A stretch of DNA of 64,000 bases from XYD12-FULL-36-8 sp964613805 (GCA_964613805.1 CAZTJF010000007.1:1-64000), one strand, 5' to 3'. Shown: positions 1 to 8,907, counted from the first letter of the stretch. A program made the numbers and translations. The notes: generated from the letters alone by a model not told the origin.

Positions 1-1562
1 TAAACATCTTTGAAAGGAATATCTTTCTTGAAATACATTCCCGCCATAATCATTCTTGCAACCCAGAAGAAAATTATATCTGGAGCTGTTACAAGCAGAT
101 CAGTTGGATAATAATAATTTTGTTCTTCATCGTTTACGAAAACATCATGCGCCCAAAGCCAGCTTGAAGCCCAGGTATCAAGAACATCTTCATCTTGCTT
201 AAGATTTTTTGATCCGCAATGCGGACATTTTTCGGGCGGTACAACAGATACAATTGGTTCTTTACATTCAAGGTTGCAGTGATCATCACCAACACAATAC
301 CAAACCGGAATTCTGTGTCCCCACCAAAGCTGCCGCGAGATGCACCAGTCTTTAATGTTACTCATCCAATGTTCGTAAGTCTTTACCCAATGATCGGGAT
401 GATAATTTACTTTGCCATCTTTAACTACTTGAAGTGCCGGATCTGCAAATTCCGTCATGCTCATGAACCACTGTTCCGAAAGGTACGGTTCAATCGGCAC
501 GTTACCTCTTTCGGAATATCCAACTTTATTTTGATAATCTTCTACCTTTGCAAGTTTACCAAGTTCTTCAATTTTTGCGATGACCTTTTTCCTCGCTTCA
601 AATCTATCTAGTCCAACAAATTCCTTTGGCGCGTTTTCATTCAAGCTTGCATCGTCATTTAGAATATTGACCATCTCAAGTTTGTGACGCTGTCCCATCT
701 CATAGTCATTCACGTCATGAGCAGGGGTAACCTTCACCGCGCCGGTTCCAAATTCCATATCAACATACTCATCGGCAAAAACTGGAATTTCTTTTTCAAC
801 AATTGGAAGCACAACTTTTTTTCCGATGAACTTTTTAAATCTCTCATCATTTGGATTAACTGCAACTCCGGCATCGCCAAGCATTGTCTCGGGACGAGTA
901 GTTGCAACCATAATAAACTCATCGCTGTCTTTAACCGGATACTTGAAGTACCAAAGTTTTCCGTTTACAGTTTTGTAAATAACTTCTTCATCCGAGATTG
1001 CAGATTTATTTGCGGGATCCCAATTCACCATTCTGAAGCCGCGGTATATTTTGCCGTCTTTGTAAAGCTGAACAAATGCTTCAATAACTTTTTTGTAGTA
1101 ATGATCATCCATTGTGAAGCGTTCTCTCTGCCAGTCGCAGCTAACGCCAAGCTTTTTAAGCTGCTGAATAATTATGCCGCCGTACTTTTCTTTCCATTCC
1201 CAGCAATGCTTTAGAAATTCCTCGCGCCCGATTTCATACTTATTAATTTTCTTTTCCTTCAACATGTATACAACTTTAGATTCCGTAGCAATCGAAGCGT
1301 GATCAGTTCCGGGAACCCAGCAAGCATTAAATCCTTGCATCCGTTTTGTTCGGATGAAAATATCCTGGATAGTATTGTTGAGGATATGCCCCATTGTTAA
1401 GCTGCCGGTAATGTTCGGCGGAGGTATAACAATTGTGTACGGCTTTTTGCTTTTGTCTATCTCCGAGTGAAAAATGTTGTGCTTAAGCCAATAGCTGTAC
1501 CACCTTTCCTCAACATCTGCGGGGTTGTATGCTTTGGGCAGTTCATTAATGTTAGTCGTCAT
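1..1562 (-). CDS. valS: Valyl-tRNA synthetase, N-terminal part (runs off the left edge)
   Basis: Class I aminoacyl-tRNA synthetase that charges tRNA-Val in the cytoplasm. The reading frame is open from the ATG at 1562 to the edge of the window, about 520 codons. The N-terminus begins MTTNINELPKAYNPADVEER and is followed by the ATP-binding HIGH-type signature PPPNITGSLTMGH at residues 47-59. Further in, GTDHASIATE, the editing-domain segment ATTRPETMLGD and WWGHRIPVWY are all typical of ValRS. The KMSKS loop and the C-terminal anticodon-binding and coiled-coil arms lie outside the window. A TATATTTG box precedes the start. Identity is certain; completeness cannot be judged. Confidence 0.97.
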   Translation of the reverse strand, partial: MTTNINELPKAYNPADVEERWYSYWLKHNIFHSEIDKSKKPYTIVIPPPNITGSLTMGHILNNTIQDIFIRTKRMQGFNACWVPGTDHASIATESKVVYMLKEKKINKYEIGREEFLKHCWEWKEKYGGIIIQQLKKLGVSCDWQRERFTMDDHYYKKVIEAFVQLYKDGKIYRGFRMVNWDPANKSAISDEEVIYKTVNGKLWYFKYPVKDSDEFIMVATTRPETMLGDAGVAVNPNDERFKKFIGKKVVLPIVEKEIPVFADEYVDMEFGTGAVKVTPAHDVNDYEMGQRHKLEMVNILNDDASLNENAPKEFVGLDRFEARKKVIAKIEELGKLAKVEDYQNKVGYSERGNVPIEPYLSEQWFMSMTEFADPALQVVKDGKVNYHPDHWVKTYEHWMSNIKDWCISRQLWWGHRIPVWYCVGDDHCNLECKEPIVSVVPPEKCPHCGSKNLKQDEDVLDTWASSWLWAHDVFVNDEEQNYYYPTDLLVTAPDIIFFWVARMIMAGMYFKKDIPFKDV

Positions 1563-1590
1563 TGTAACAGTAATTTATCTCTGTGAGGTG

Positions 1591-1598
1591 CAAATATA
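1591..1598 (-). promoter_or_regulatory. Probable -7 box of the valS promoter
   Basis: On the minus strand the sequence reads TATATTTG, which fits the Bacteroidota -7 consensus TAnnTTTG. It lies 28 nt upstream of the valS ATG and predicts a 5' leader of about 20 nt. No TTTG occurs at the ideal distance upstream, so only half of the promoter is supported. Confidence 0.5.
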
Positions 1599-1724
1599 AG
1601 GAAAAATGAGCAAGTGGGGGTGGGAATCATTAGATAGTTGGATTGCTCTAAAAAGGTATTATGATTCGAATGGTTTATTTTAAAAGTACATTTTGGAAAA
1701 TTCTGAAGTTCTATAATTTTCTAT

Positions 1725-1955
1725 TTAGATTACTAGAAGTTCTTTTGCACTATTAGCAAAAATCCTCGGAGAGCAGCCCTTCCCGCTAGGGCAGACGTAA
1801 GTGTCATCATTATACTCATCTACAACCCAAACGTATCTGATTTTATTATTTATCTTTATTCTCATTGGAGACAAATAAGCTCCAGTTGTGTAAACCATTG
1901 GTTCTATTTCTGTGAAAGTGTGTTCATGAAGTTTTTGTGTAATTCTAAGAGTCAT
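1725..1955 (-). CDS. Small hypothetical protein (76 aa)
   Basis: Not recognised. The ATG at 1955 is preceded by AAAGGA at good spacing, which supports translation. The product is soluble and slightly basic, with a short middle segment rich in beta-forming residues (NNKIRYVWVVDEY) and two cysteines in CPSGKGC near the C-terminus, a possible but unproven metal or disulfide site. It follows the nuclease-like gene at 2006-2569 by about 50 nt on the same strand and is probably co-transcribed with it. It lies in a pocket of small accessory genes between valS and a serine hydrolase. Confidence 0.55.
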   Translation of the reverse strand: MTLRITQKLHEHTFTEIEPMVYTTGAYLSPMRIKINNKIRYVWVVDEYNDDTYVCPSGKGCSPRIFANSAKELLVI

Positions 1956-2005
1956 TTTAATATCCTTTGGGGGAACCTACGGAACCCAAAATAAACTTCC
2001 AAATT

Positions 2006-2569
2006 CTATTCTTCTGTCGGTGCTTTATATAAACAAATCCAGTTACTCTGATTTTGCCATATTTCTTTTACTGAATCATGCCAGGTTGGATCATTGGGAT
2101 TTTTGACTAGATGTTCAACTAATTGATTGAGGGGAAGTGGAAATTTCAACTGTAATTTCGGTTGAAATTTTAATCCTGAATGTCTTACCAATTTTCTTGT
2201 TGATTTCATCCAATCTTGGATTAATTTGATGAATTCTTCGTTCGTTGAAAATGATAGTTGTCTCTTAATAAAGGGCAAGCCCTTTGTCATGACAACATAG
2301 TTAGATGGTAGAAGTACAAAGTAAATCCAATAATCTCTTTCAAAAAAAAGTTTATCTATTCCGATTATGCTACTAATCGCGATCCAATGAAAGGATTTCT
2401 CCATAGATTTCACTTCAATCTTTCTAACTTCCCCTTTTCGATTGGTGGAGAGTCCATTGAAACCTGATTCTTTATGAACAAGTTGAATACTACAACCTTT
2501 AAACGTTTCAACCGAACAAACTAGACCAACTCCAACTTTCTCAATGCTTCCAGGATGATGTTCGCGCAT
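2006..2569 (-). CDS. Putative PD-(D/E)xK nuclease-like protein (DUF3883-like)
   Basis: 187 aa. Residues about 35-95 contain GFNGLSTNRKGEVRKIEVKS followed by an aromatic segment ending in DYWIYFVLL. This resembles the core of DUF3883 / restriction-endonuclease-like domains, where an acidic residue after GyD is followed by a strand ending in ExK (here E-V-K). The usual Asp of the GYD motif appears as Asn in GFN, so activity is uncertain. The start at 2569 has AGAGG five bases upstream. It probably forms a short operon with the 76-aa gene downstream. The fold assignment is by motif only; the substrate is unknown. A role in DNA restriction would be an inference. Confidence 0.5.
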   Translation of the reverse strand: MREHHPGSIEKVGVGLVCSVETFKGCSIQLVHKESGFNGLSTNRKGEVRKIEVKSMEKSFHWIAISSIIGIDKLFFERDYWIYFVLLPSNYVVMTKGLPFIKRQLSFSTNEEFIKLIQDWMKSTRKLVRHSGLKFQPKLQLKFPLPLNQLVEHLVKNPNDPTWHDSVKEIWQNQSNWICLYKAPTEE

Positions 2570-2637
2570 TTGAGCCTCTTTAATAAATTTTTGTTTTCTT
2601 GAAAATGCTAATACGTACTAACCTTGTTCATTGATTT

Positions 2638-2828
2638 CTATCCAAACGCATCATTCATTACCATTTCAATTTCCTCAATGTTAAACTTGTAATGCTTTCT
2701 TTCCTTTTCGTTGGAGCAATCCTTTCACCGCCGACAAAAAACTCAGCGAGAAATTTTGCTTCTTCTTCGTTCTTTGCTTTAATGTCAACGATATAATCCC
2801 TATGTAAAGCTACTTTGTAATTCTTCAA
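2638..2828 (-). pseudogene. Small gene with a one-base frameshift
   Basis: Reading from a TTG at 2828, one frame gives LKNYKVALHRDYIVDIKAKN and then EEEAKFLAEFFVGGE. The next frame continues DCSNEKERKHYKFNIEEIEM and then VMNDAFG before a TAG at 2638. Adding one A to the A-run at about 2723-2725 (GAAAGG to GAAAAGG on the coding strand) joins the two into one continuous protein of about 63 aa. The break is therefore a single-base deletion, either a real mutation or a homopolymer assembly error. Neither half is long enough to look like a gene alone. Function is unknown. There is no good ribosome-binding site, so the true start may be elsewhere. Confidence 0.6.
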
Positions 2829-3021
2829 TATTGTGTTCTCTGGTTAATTTCCGCTCTAAAATTATAAATTTCTTTGGTAATAAACCCACACACCTTTTTT
2901 CAAATCTTACTCTTGCTCTTACTCTTTCTCTAGCTCTGTCTGGAAGGGGTGGTGATAAAAGAATTATCATCTTGTTAGTTGCTGCTGTTTTTGTTTAATT
3001 AGCCATAGGAGAAAATTTCCT

Positions 3022-4086
3022 ATGAACAAAATACTTTCCAAACCGATTTTCTTTTTCGGTTTATTAATAAGCTTAGCAATAGCTTCATGCTCGCTCGAAA
3101 ATATTAGCGAAACCGATCTCTTTGTAAACCAGCAGCAGTTAAACAATGCCTTCACAGCTTTAAGTAATGTTGGGGGAATGAAAAGCATTGTCATCTCGCA
3201 GAACGACACTATTGTTAAGGAACAGTACTTCAACTCTTCAAGCTTAAACACTATTCATGATGTCCGCTCAGTGACAAAGACAGTCACGGCGCTTCTGGTC
3301 GGGATTGCAATAGACAAAGGATACATCGCCTCGGTTGAAGAAGAAATTGGACAGTATCTTTCACCAATAATTGGCAGCGTCTCGCCGGATAAATCCGAAC
3401 TTAAAATAAAGCACTTCCTAACAATGAGCAGCGGACTTGAATGGTACGAATGGGGTAACTACGCCGGTTCTAATAACGAATATAACAATTGGTGGAATTC
3501 ATCTGATCAAATAACTTATTTGCTCAACAGAAATTTTGCCAATACGCCGGGAAGCTACTTTAATTACAATTCTGCCGGCTCTCACTTGCTTTCGATTATC
3601 GTTTCTCAAGCAAGCGGAATGACGACAGAAGATTTTGCAAAGCAATTTCTGTTTGAACCGTTGAGAATAACTTTCAGCAGTTGGAGAAAGGATAAACGAG
3701 GATACAATAACGGTGCTGCGGGTTTATTCCTAACTCCGTATGATATGCAGAAAATCGGAAGTCTTTTACTAAACAAAGGAGCTTATAAGAATAAAAGAAT
3801 TGTCTCTGCAAAGTGGATTGATGAAATGATTACGCCTCACATTTCTACAAGAAATGCTAATTCGTTTGCTAATGGATACGGCTATCAAACCTGGTTGTGG
3901 AATGCTAGCGCCAATTCATATTTCGATGCAATGGGATACGGCGGACAGTTTATTCTGGTTGTTCCTTCAAAAAAATTAGTGATAACTGCCGCATGCGATT
4001 TGCCGAGCAGCAGCAGCACTGCGGATAACAACTGGTACACGATCATGAATACAATTGCGAACTCTATCATCCCGGCTTTCAGATAG
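3022..4086 (+). CDS. Serine hydrolase lipoprotein, class C beta-lactamase / penicillin-binding family
   Basis: 354 aa. A lipoprotein signal with the lipobox AIASC puts Cys23 at the mature N-terminus, so the enzyme is probably anchored in the cell envelope. The catalytic Ser-x-x-Lys tetrad is S83-V-T-K86 in DVRSVTKTVTALL. The second motif is Tyr-Asn-Ser at 182-184 (FNYNSAGSHLL). The third motif is replaced by GYGGQ near residue 310, as in many esterase-like family members. AGGAG precedes the ATG at 3022. The family includes beta-lactamases, DD-peptidases and esterases, and sequence alone does not choose between them. It converges with the phosphatase gene at 4120-4857. Confidence 0.9.
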   Translation: MNKILSKPIFFFGLLISLAIASCSLENISETDLFVNQQQLNNAFTALSNVGGMKSIVISQNDTIVKEQYFNSSSLNTIHDVRSVTKTVTALLVGIAIDKGYIASVEEEIGQYLSPIIGSVSPDKSELKIKHFLTMSSGLEWYEWGNYAGSNNEYNNWWNSSDQITYLLNRNFANTPGSYFNYNSAGSHLLSIIVSQASGMTTEDFAKQFLFEPLRITFSSWRKDKRGYNNGAAGLFLTPYDMQKIGSLLLNKGAYKNKRIVSAKWIDEMITPHISTRNANSFANGYGYQTWLWNASANSYFDAMGYGGQFILVVPSKKLVITAACDLPSSSSTADNNWYTIMNTIANSIIPAFR

Positions 4087-4119
4087 CAGTTACAGTCTTA
4101 ATGTTTATTTAATAAAAAT

Positions 4120-4857
4120 TTATTCAACCAGATACAGATAATTCGGCAGCTTTACAATTATTCCGCAATTCTCTCCCTCACAATCGGTGAACTGATCGCC
4201 AACACAACCAGCAATGATATATCTTTTTTCTGTAAGCTCTTTTCGTTTCTGGGATTTGAACAGTGCTGATTTGATCTTGTACTCATCTTTACTGCGAACA
4301 ATCAGTGTATCAAACTGATTATAACCGACAAATACTAGGTTTCTGAAAGTGGCATTATATTGATAATCTTTTTTCCCGGTGATAAAGATAATTTTAAATC
4401 CCTTTTGCAAAAGAAAATCATACAATTCTTTTACTTGTTGAATTGCCGGCGCTTCTGCTTTTTCCAGCCATTCGTCCCAATATTTGCTTTCATAACCGAA
4501 GCCAATTTTCTTGATCGCATGGTAATTATCAAGTGTGGTTTCATCAATATCAAAAACCACTGCCGAATTCTGTTTTGGTTCTACTTTAGAAAATTTTTCT
4601 TTTGCATCACTAATAATTTCAGTTAACTCCTTTTCGTACTGGCCGAATTCGTAGTAATTAGCCACTTTATCTTTTGCAGTATCGAGATTAACTAATGATG
4701 GAGAGCATGAAATCAGCGAGAAAGCGAGTGCAAAATTAAGATAAAGATGAAGATTATGATTAAGATTTTGTTTGAGTATGTTGATGAGATTTATTATTTG
4801 TAATCTATCCTTGTTCCGAAGAAAAATAACAGCGGTCTTTGAATTCGTCTTGCCCAT
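4120..4857 (-). CDS. HAD-superfamily acid phosphatase lipoprotein (class B / e(P4)-like)
   Basis: The DxDxT motif is VFDIDETTLDN (nucleophile D103, general acid D105), followed by YWDEWLEKAEAPAI, which is typical of plant and bacterial acid phosphatases of the HAD class. IIFITGKK is motif II. VGDQFTDCEGE near the C-terminus is motif III/IV. A hydrophobic stretch ending in SLISC51 is a lipoprotein signal. The start is doubtful: the ATG at 4857 lies inside the upstream esterase gene and has no ribosome-binding site. There is no other ATG in frame before the lipobox, so a non-ATG start just after the esterase stop is likely. It probably hydrolyses phosphomonoesters such as nucleotides in the periplasm. 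Confidence 0.8.
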   Translation of the reverse strand: MGKTNSKTAVIFLRNKDRLQIINLINILKQNLNHNLHLYLNFALAFSLISCSPSLVNLDTAKDKVANYYEFGQYEKELTEIISDAKEKFSKVEPKQNSAVVFDIDETTLDNYHAIKKIGFGYESKYWDEWLEKAEAPAIQQVKELYDFLLQKGFKIIFITGKKDYQYNATFRNLVFVGYNQFDTLIVRSKDEYKIKSALFKSQKRKELTEKRYIIAGCVGDQFTDCEGENCGIIVKLPNYLYLVE

Positions 4858-5624
4858 TCAGATTCTGTGTGATCTGCACCGGGTGAATAGTAATAATCAA
4901 TATCGGTTCCAATTAAATATCCCTTTTGAGTTAACTCACAGAACATTCTTTGTCCGCGCGGCAAACCATCTTCTCCGTGATCAATATAAATTTTTATTTT
5001 CTTCTTTTCTCCTTTGTAATCTTTAACCATGTTGATTGCTTTATCGCCATCATAATAAAATGAACTTGACATGCAAGCGGCTTTGCCAAAAACATCGGAA
5101 TAATTCCACACCAGCAGAAAAGATATCAATCCGCCCATCGAAGAGCCCATTACTGCAGTATATTCTTTACTTGTCATTGTTCGATAGTATTTATCAATGA
5201 ACGGTTTAAGCTGCTCAACCATGAATCTCAAATAGTTCTTCCCTTTTGTTGAATCACTATATTCCTCCAATCTTTCCGGTGTGTTATAAATTCCAACAAT
5301 AATAATTTCCTGAAGATCACCCGATTTAATTAACCGCGAAGCTGTCTCATCAACCTGCCAATCAACACCGATGTAAGCAGTTTTTGGATCCATAACATTT
5401 TGTCCGTCATGCATGTAAAGGACAGGATATCGTCTATGGGTTTCTTTTTTATAGCTTGGCGGCAGCCATACAATAATGTCTCTTCTATTGTTAAGCGCTT
5501 TTGAATAGAGCTTTCGATGATATTCAACCTTGCCCATAATTTTAGGTTTGCCGTTGATTGATTTTTTTTGGTTTGAAATACTCAACTTTTTTCGTCTGGT
5601 TATTAAAGATGATTTTTCTTTCAT
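4794..5624 (-). CDS. Putative esterase, alpha/beta-hydrolase (enterochelin-esterase-like)
   Basis: 276 aa with no signal peptide. The esterase family pattern is clear: a strand with RRDIIVWLPPSY, then YPVLYMHDGQN, the nucleophile elbow GSSMGG (Ser162), the acid region IYIDHGEDG (about 212-220) and the catalytic His in GADHTESEW (H252). The first 29 residues are basic and poorly conserved, so the ATG encoding residue 30 is an alternative start. The 3' end overlaps the long form of the HAD gene by 64 nt, which argues that the annotated HAD start is too far upstream. The substrate is unknown; the family cleaves siderophore, formylglutathione and acyl esters. Confidence 0.88.
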   Translation of the reverse strand: MKEKSSLITRRKKLSISNQKKSINGKPKIMGKVEYHRKLYSKALNNRRDIIVWLPPSYKKETHRRYPVLYMHDGQNVMDPKTAYIGVDWQVDETASRLIKSGDLQEIIIVGIYNTPERLEEYSDSTKGKNYLRFMVEQLKPFIDKYYRTMTSKEYTAVMGSSMGGLISFLLVWNYSDVFGKAACMSSSFYYDGDKAINMVKDYKGEKKKIKIYIDHGEDGLPRGQRMFCELTQKGYLIGTDIDYYYSPGADHTESEWARRIQRPLLFFFGTRIDYK

Positions 5625-5905
5625 TTCCGCCTTTATGAATTTTCAGTTATAGGGCGGTAAAGATAGTTTTTAAGCAAAAAGAATGCAAAATGATTTGTTG
5701 ATGATTTTTGCCAAGGAACCAACATTCCTAAAAATTATAGCGTACTAATCTGTAAAGGTGATTGTTAAATTGTCAAATTGCCTTATTTTTATTGCTTCTT
5801 ACGTCTCACATTTTACGTTTTACAACTAAACATTCTTTCTTTTTCAATGGATTATTGTTCTAATTTTACGGATTTTTACTTTACTAATTTTTAGGAGTTT
5901 TTATA

Positions 5906-7153
5906 ATGGCGGTAATCAGACCATTCAAAGCATTGAAACCTACAAAACAAAATGTGCAGCTTGTTGCAAGCGTTCCTTATGATGTAATAAACAAAGAAGA
6001 AGCAAAACAACTGGCTGGAAATAACCCGCTTAGTTTTCTTCATGTTACACGTTCCGAAATTGATTTACCTAATAGCGTTGATGTTTACTCCAAAGTTGTG
6101 TATCTAAAAGCAAAAGAAAATCTAAACAAGCTTATAAAAGAAGCTCCACTTGCATTAGATGAAAAGCCCCATTTCTATCTGTATAGATTGATAATGAATG
6201 GAAGAGCACAAACAGGAATCGCCGCAACTTTTTCTGTTGATGATTATGACAATGATGTGATTCTTAAACATGAAAAAACCCGTAAAGTAAAAGAAGATGA
6301 CCGAACAAATCATATTATTACAACAAGTGCGCAAACGGGTGTTGTGTTCTTAACTTACCGAGGAGTTAAGACAATAAATGATCTTGTCGTCAAAACAATA
6401 CAGGAAGTTTCTCCGGATTATGACTTTACAGCACCAGATGGGATTCAGCATACTGTGTGGGTTATTCCAGACGAACATAATGATTTGATAATTTCCGAGT
6501 TTGCCAAGATAAAAAACCTATACATTGCTGATGGTCATCATCGCGCAAAAAGTGCAAGCCGTGCACGCGAAGAAAAAAGGAAAACAAATCCAAATCACAA
6601 AGGCGATGAGGAATACAATTATTTTATCGCGGTGATCTTTCCCTCAGACCAGCTTCACATAATGCCTTACAATCGTGTTGTTTTTGATTTGAACGGATTG
6701 AGCCAAGATGATTTCATAAATGCAATACGCGATAAATTTGAACTGAGTTATACATATGAAAAAGAACCCGGGAAACAAAAAGAATTTTGCATGTATCTTG
6801 ATCAACAATGGTATCATCTAAACTCAAGAGATTCTGTGCTTGCAAGTCTGTCGCTTGAAAAATCTGTGGGAGAAAAGCTTGATGTGAGCATCCTTCAAAA
6901 CTTCTTGTTAAATCCTATTCTTGGCATAGATGATCCACGAACAAACACAAGAATAGATTTTATAGGCGGAATACGCGGTACAAAAGAACTCGAAAAGCTT
7001 GTTGATTCAGGAAAAGCTGCAGTTGCTTTTTCATTGTACCCAGTGAGTTTAGATGATTTGATGAATATATCTGACGCAGGAGAAGTAATGCCGCCAAAAT
7101 CAACCTGGTTCGAGCCAAAACTAAGAGATGGATTATTAGTCCACTTGATTTGA
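5906..7153 (+). CDS. DUF1015 family protein
   Basis: 415 aa. It begins MAVIRPFKALKPTKQ and contains VASVPYDVINKEEA, the central signature IADGHHRAKSA and a C-terminal MPPKSTWFEPKLRDGL, all hallmarks of DUF1015 (COG4198). Biochemical function is not established. The gene is often found beside serine biosynthesis genes, as here with serC. TAGGAG lies 7 nt before the ATG. Its neighbour downstream is the hicBA pair, which separates it from serC. A metabolic role linked to serine is inferred only from context. Confidence 0.9.
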   Translation: MAVIRPFKALKPTKQNVQLVASVPYDVINKEEAKQLAGNNPLSFLHVTRSEIDLPNSVDVYSKVVYLKAKENLNKLIKEAPLALDEKPHFYLYRLIMNGRAQTGIAATFSVDDYDNDVILKHEKTRKVKEDDRTNHIITTSAQTGVVFLTYRGVKTINDLVVKTIQEVSPDYDFTAPDGIQHTVWVIPDEHNDLIISEFAKIKNLYIADGHHRAKSASRAREEKRKTNPNHKGDEEYNYFIAVIFPSDQLHIMPYNRVVFDLNGLSQDDFINAIRDKFELSYTYEKEPGKQKEFCMYLDQQWYHLNSRDSVLASLSLEKSVGEKLDVSILQNFLLNPILGIDDPRTNTRIDFIGGIRGTKELEKLVDSGKAAVAFSLYPVSLDDLMNISDAGEVMPPKSTWFEPKLRDGLLVHLI

Positions 7154-7192
7154 ATTATAATCATGATTTAGAGATTTACTAAAGAAATATTT

Positions 7193-7540
7193 ATGAAAAG
7201 AGAATTTAATGTCATTATCGAAAAAGATGAGGATGGTTATTATGTAGCCACGGTTCCATCTTTGAAGGGATGCCACACTCAATCTAAATCTTTAGATGTT
7301 TTGATGGAAAGAACTAAGGAAGCCATTGAACTTTGTTTAGAGGAAGAATCTAATGTTATTTATCCATACGATTTCGTAGGAGTCCAAAAAATTACCGTTC
7401 ATGAGAAAACAATAAAATATTCTGCAACTGCTTCAAAGAAGTCAATATTGGGCAAAGGTATTAAAAGTAACACGTTTCGGAAGGCATCCACAGAAAAACT
7501 TTATGTGGTTCACGATAAAAAAGGAAAGAATAAAAAATAA
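7193..7540 (+). CDS. hicB: HicB-family antitoxin
   Basis: 115 aa. Residues 1-50 (EFNVIIEKDEDGYYVATVPS and then LKGCHTQSKSLDVLMERTKE) form the partial RNase H-like HicB fold that neutralises HicA. The last 45 residues are rich in lysine and show no obvious helix-turn-helix or ribbon-helix-helix, so the DNA-binding mode is unclear. The gene is followed 17 nt later by hicA, giving the order antitoxin then toxin, the reverse of the classical hicAB layout. It is inserted between the DUF1015 gene and serC and may be transcribed with them. Confidence 0.9.
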   Translation: MKREFNVIIEKDEDGYYVATVPSLKGCHTQSKSLDVLMERTKEAIELCLEEESNVIYPYDFVGVQKITVHEKTIKYSATASKKSILGKGIKSNTFRKASTEKLYVVHDKKGKNKK

Positions 7541-7557
7541 GTTAATACAATAAACCC

Positions 7558-7782
7558 ATGACAAAGTTACCACGGTTAACCGGGAAAGACTTAATTAAAA
7601 TATTGGGTAGTATTGGTTTTGAAATAAAAAGAATTAAGGGAAGCCATCACATTTTAAGGCATAAAGACGGGAGAATGACTGTAGTGCCAGTTCACTCTAA
7701 CGAAATTCTTGGGCCAGGATTGTTATCTAAAATTCTAAATGATTGCGAAATAAAAAAAGAAGATCTAATAAAATTACTTTAA
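7558..7782 (+). CDS. hicA: HicA-family mRNA interferase toxin
   Basis: 74 aa, normal HicA length. The dsRBD-like fold is seen in LTGKDLIKILGSIGFEIKRI, followed by the catalytic-histidine segment KGSHHILRHKDG and the terminal VPVHSNEILGPGLLSKIL. HicA cleaves mRNA in a ribosome-independent way and is blocked by HicB. The gene ends 27 nt before serC. Codon use looks like the neighbours, but toxin-antitoxin pairs move often, so the insertion here may be recent. Confidence 0.92.
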   Translation: MTKLPRLTGKDLIKILGSIGFEIKRIKGSHHILRHKDGRMTVVPVHSNEILGPGLLSKILNDCEIKKEDLIKLL

Positions 7783-7809
7783 CTGATTATAACTAAAGGG
7801 AAAAACATC

Positions 7810-8898
7810 ATGGAAAAAAGAATTTATAACTTTGCGGCAGGACCGGCAGTTCTGCCAGAACCAGTATTAAAAGAAGCTCAAGAACAGCTATGGGCGCTGC
7901 CAGGAGTTGGAATGTCAATTCTGGAAATAAGTCACCGCTCAAAAACATTTGATAAAATTATTGCCGAAGCGAAAGAAGGATTAAAATCACTTCTTGATAT
8001 AAATGATAATTACGAATTGTTGTTTTTGCAAGGCGGTGCAAGTCTTCAGTTCTCTATGGTGCCGTTAAACTTAATGGTTAAGAATAAAAAAGCTGATTAT
8101 ATCGTAACCGGAAGCTGGTCAAAGAAAGCAGTTAAAGAAGCAAAGAGAGTTGGAACTGTAAACATTGCTGCTTCAACTGAAGAAGGAAAGTTTAAACGAA
8201 TACCTAAACAAGAAGAATTGAAACTCGATCAGCAAGCTGATTATGTTCACTTCACTTCCAATAACACTATTTACGGAACCGAGTGGCATAAAGAACCAGA
8301 AGTTGGCAGCGTTCCATTGGTTTGCGATGCTTCTTCAGATATTCTTCACAAAAAAATTGATGTGAATAAATATGCTTTGATTTATGCCGGTGCACAAAAG
8401 AATATCGGACCATCTGGTGTTACTCTGGTGATTATTCGTAAAGATTTGCTGGAAAGAAGCGCTGATTCACTACACACAATGCTGAATTATAAAATTCATG
8501 TTGAGAATAACTCGTTGTACAACACTCCAAACACTTTTGGAATTTACATAATTGCATTAGTAACAAGATGGCTTAAAGGTTTGGGCGGATTGGACGACAT
8601 GTATAAGATCAATAAAGAAAAAGCTGATATTCTTTACAAGTGCATAGATGAAAGCGGTGGTTACTACAAGGGTCATGCTGATAAAGACAGCCGTTCATTA
8701 ATGAACATTACTTTTAATCTTGCAACGGAAGATTTAGAAAAGAAATTGGTTTCCGAAGCAACAGCGGCAGGATTTGATGGACTGAAAGGTCACCGCTCGG
8801 TTGGTGGTTTGCGTGCATCAGTTTACAACGCATTCCCGAAAAAAGGCGTTGAAGATTTGGTTAGCTTCATGAAGGATTTCCAAAGAAAGAACGGATAA
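7810..8898 (+). CDS. serC: Phosphoserine aminotransferase
   Basis: 362 aa, normal length. A PLP-dependent fold-type I enzyme that makes O-phospho-L-serine from 3-phosphohydroxypyruvate and glutamate (serine and, through a related reaction, pyridoxal phosphate synthesis). It starts YNFAAGPAVLPEPVL, has GMSILEISHRS, the Schiff-base lysine in YAGAQKNIGPSG (about residue 198) and the C-terminal GLKGHRSVGGLRASVYNAFP that binds the phosphate. The hicBA genes separate it from the DUF1015 gene upstream. A hairpin directly follows the stop. Confidence 0.97.
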   Translation: MEKRIYNFAAGPAVLPEPVLKEAQEQLWALPGVGMSILEISHRSKTFDKIIAEAKEGLKSLLDINDNYELLFLQGGASLQFSMVPLNLMVKNKKADYIVTGSWSKKAVKEAKRVGTVNIAASTEEGKFKRIPKQEELKLDQQADYVHFTSNNTIYGTEWHKEPEVGSVPLVCDASSDILHKKIDVNKYALIYAGAQKNIGPSGVTLVIIRKDLLERSADSLHTMLNYKIHVENNSLYNTPNTFGIYIIALVTRWLKGLGGLDDMYKINKEKADILYKCIDESGGYYKGHADKDSRSLMNITFNLATEDLEKKLVSEATAAGFDGLKGHRSVGGLRASVYNAFPKKGVEDLVSFMKDFQRKNG

Positions 8899-8907
8899 TA
8901 ATTTTAA

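Noticed and set aside
684..1214. Open frame of 176 codons on the plus strand
   Set aside because: It is antisense to valS, whose protein signatures are unmistakable, and it has no family features or ribosome-binding site.
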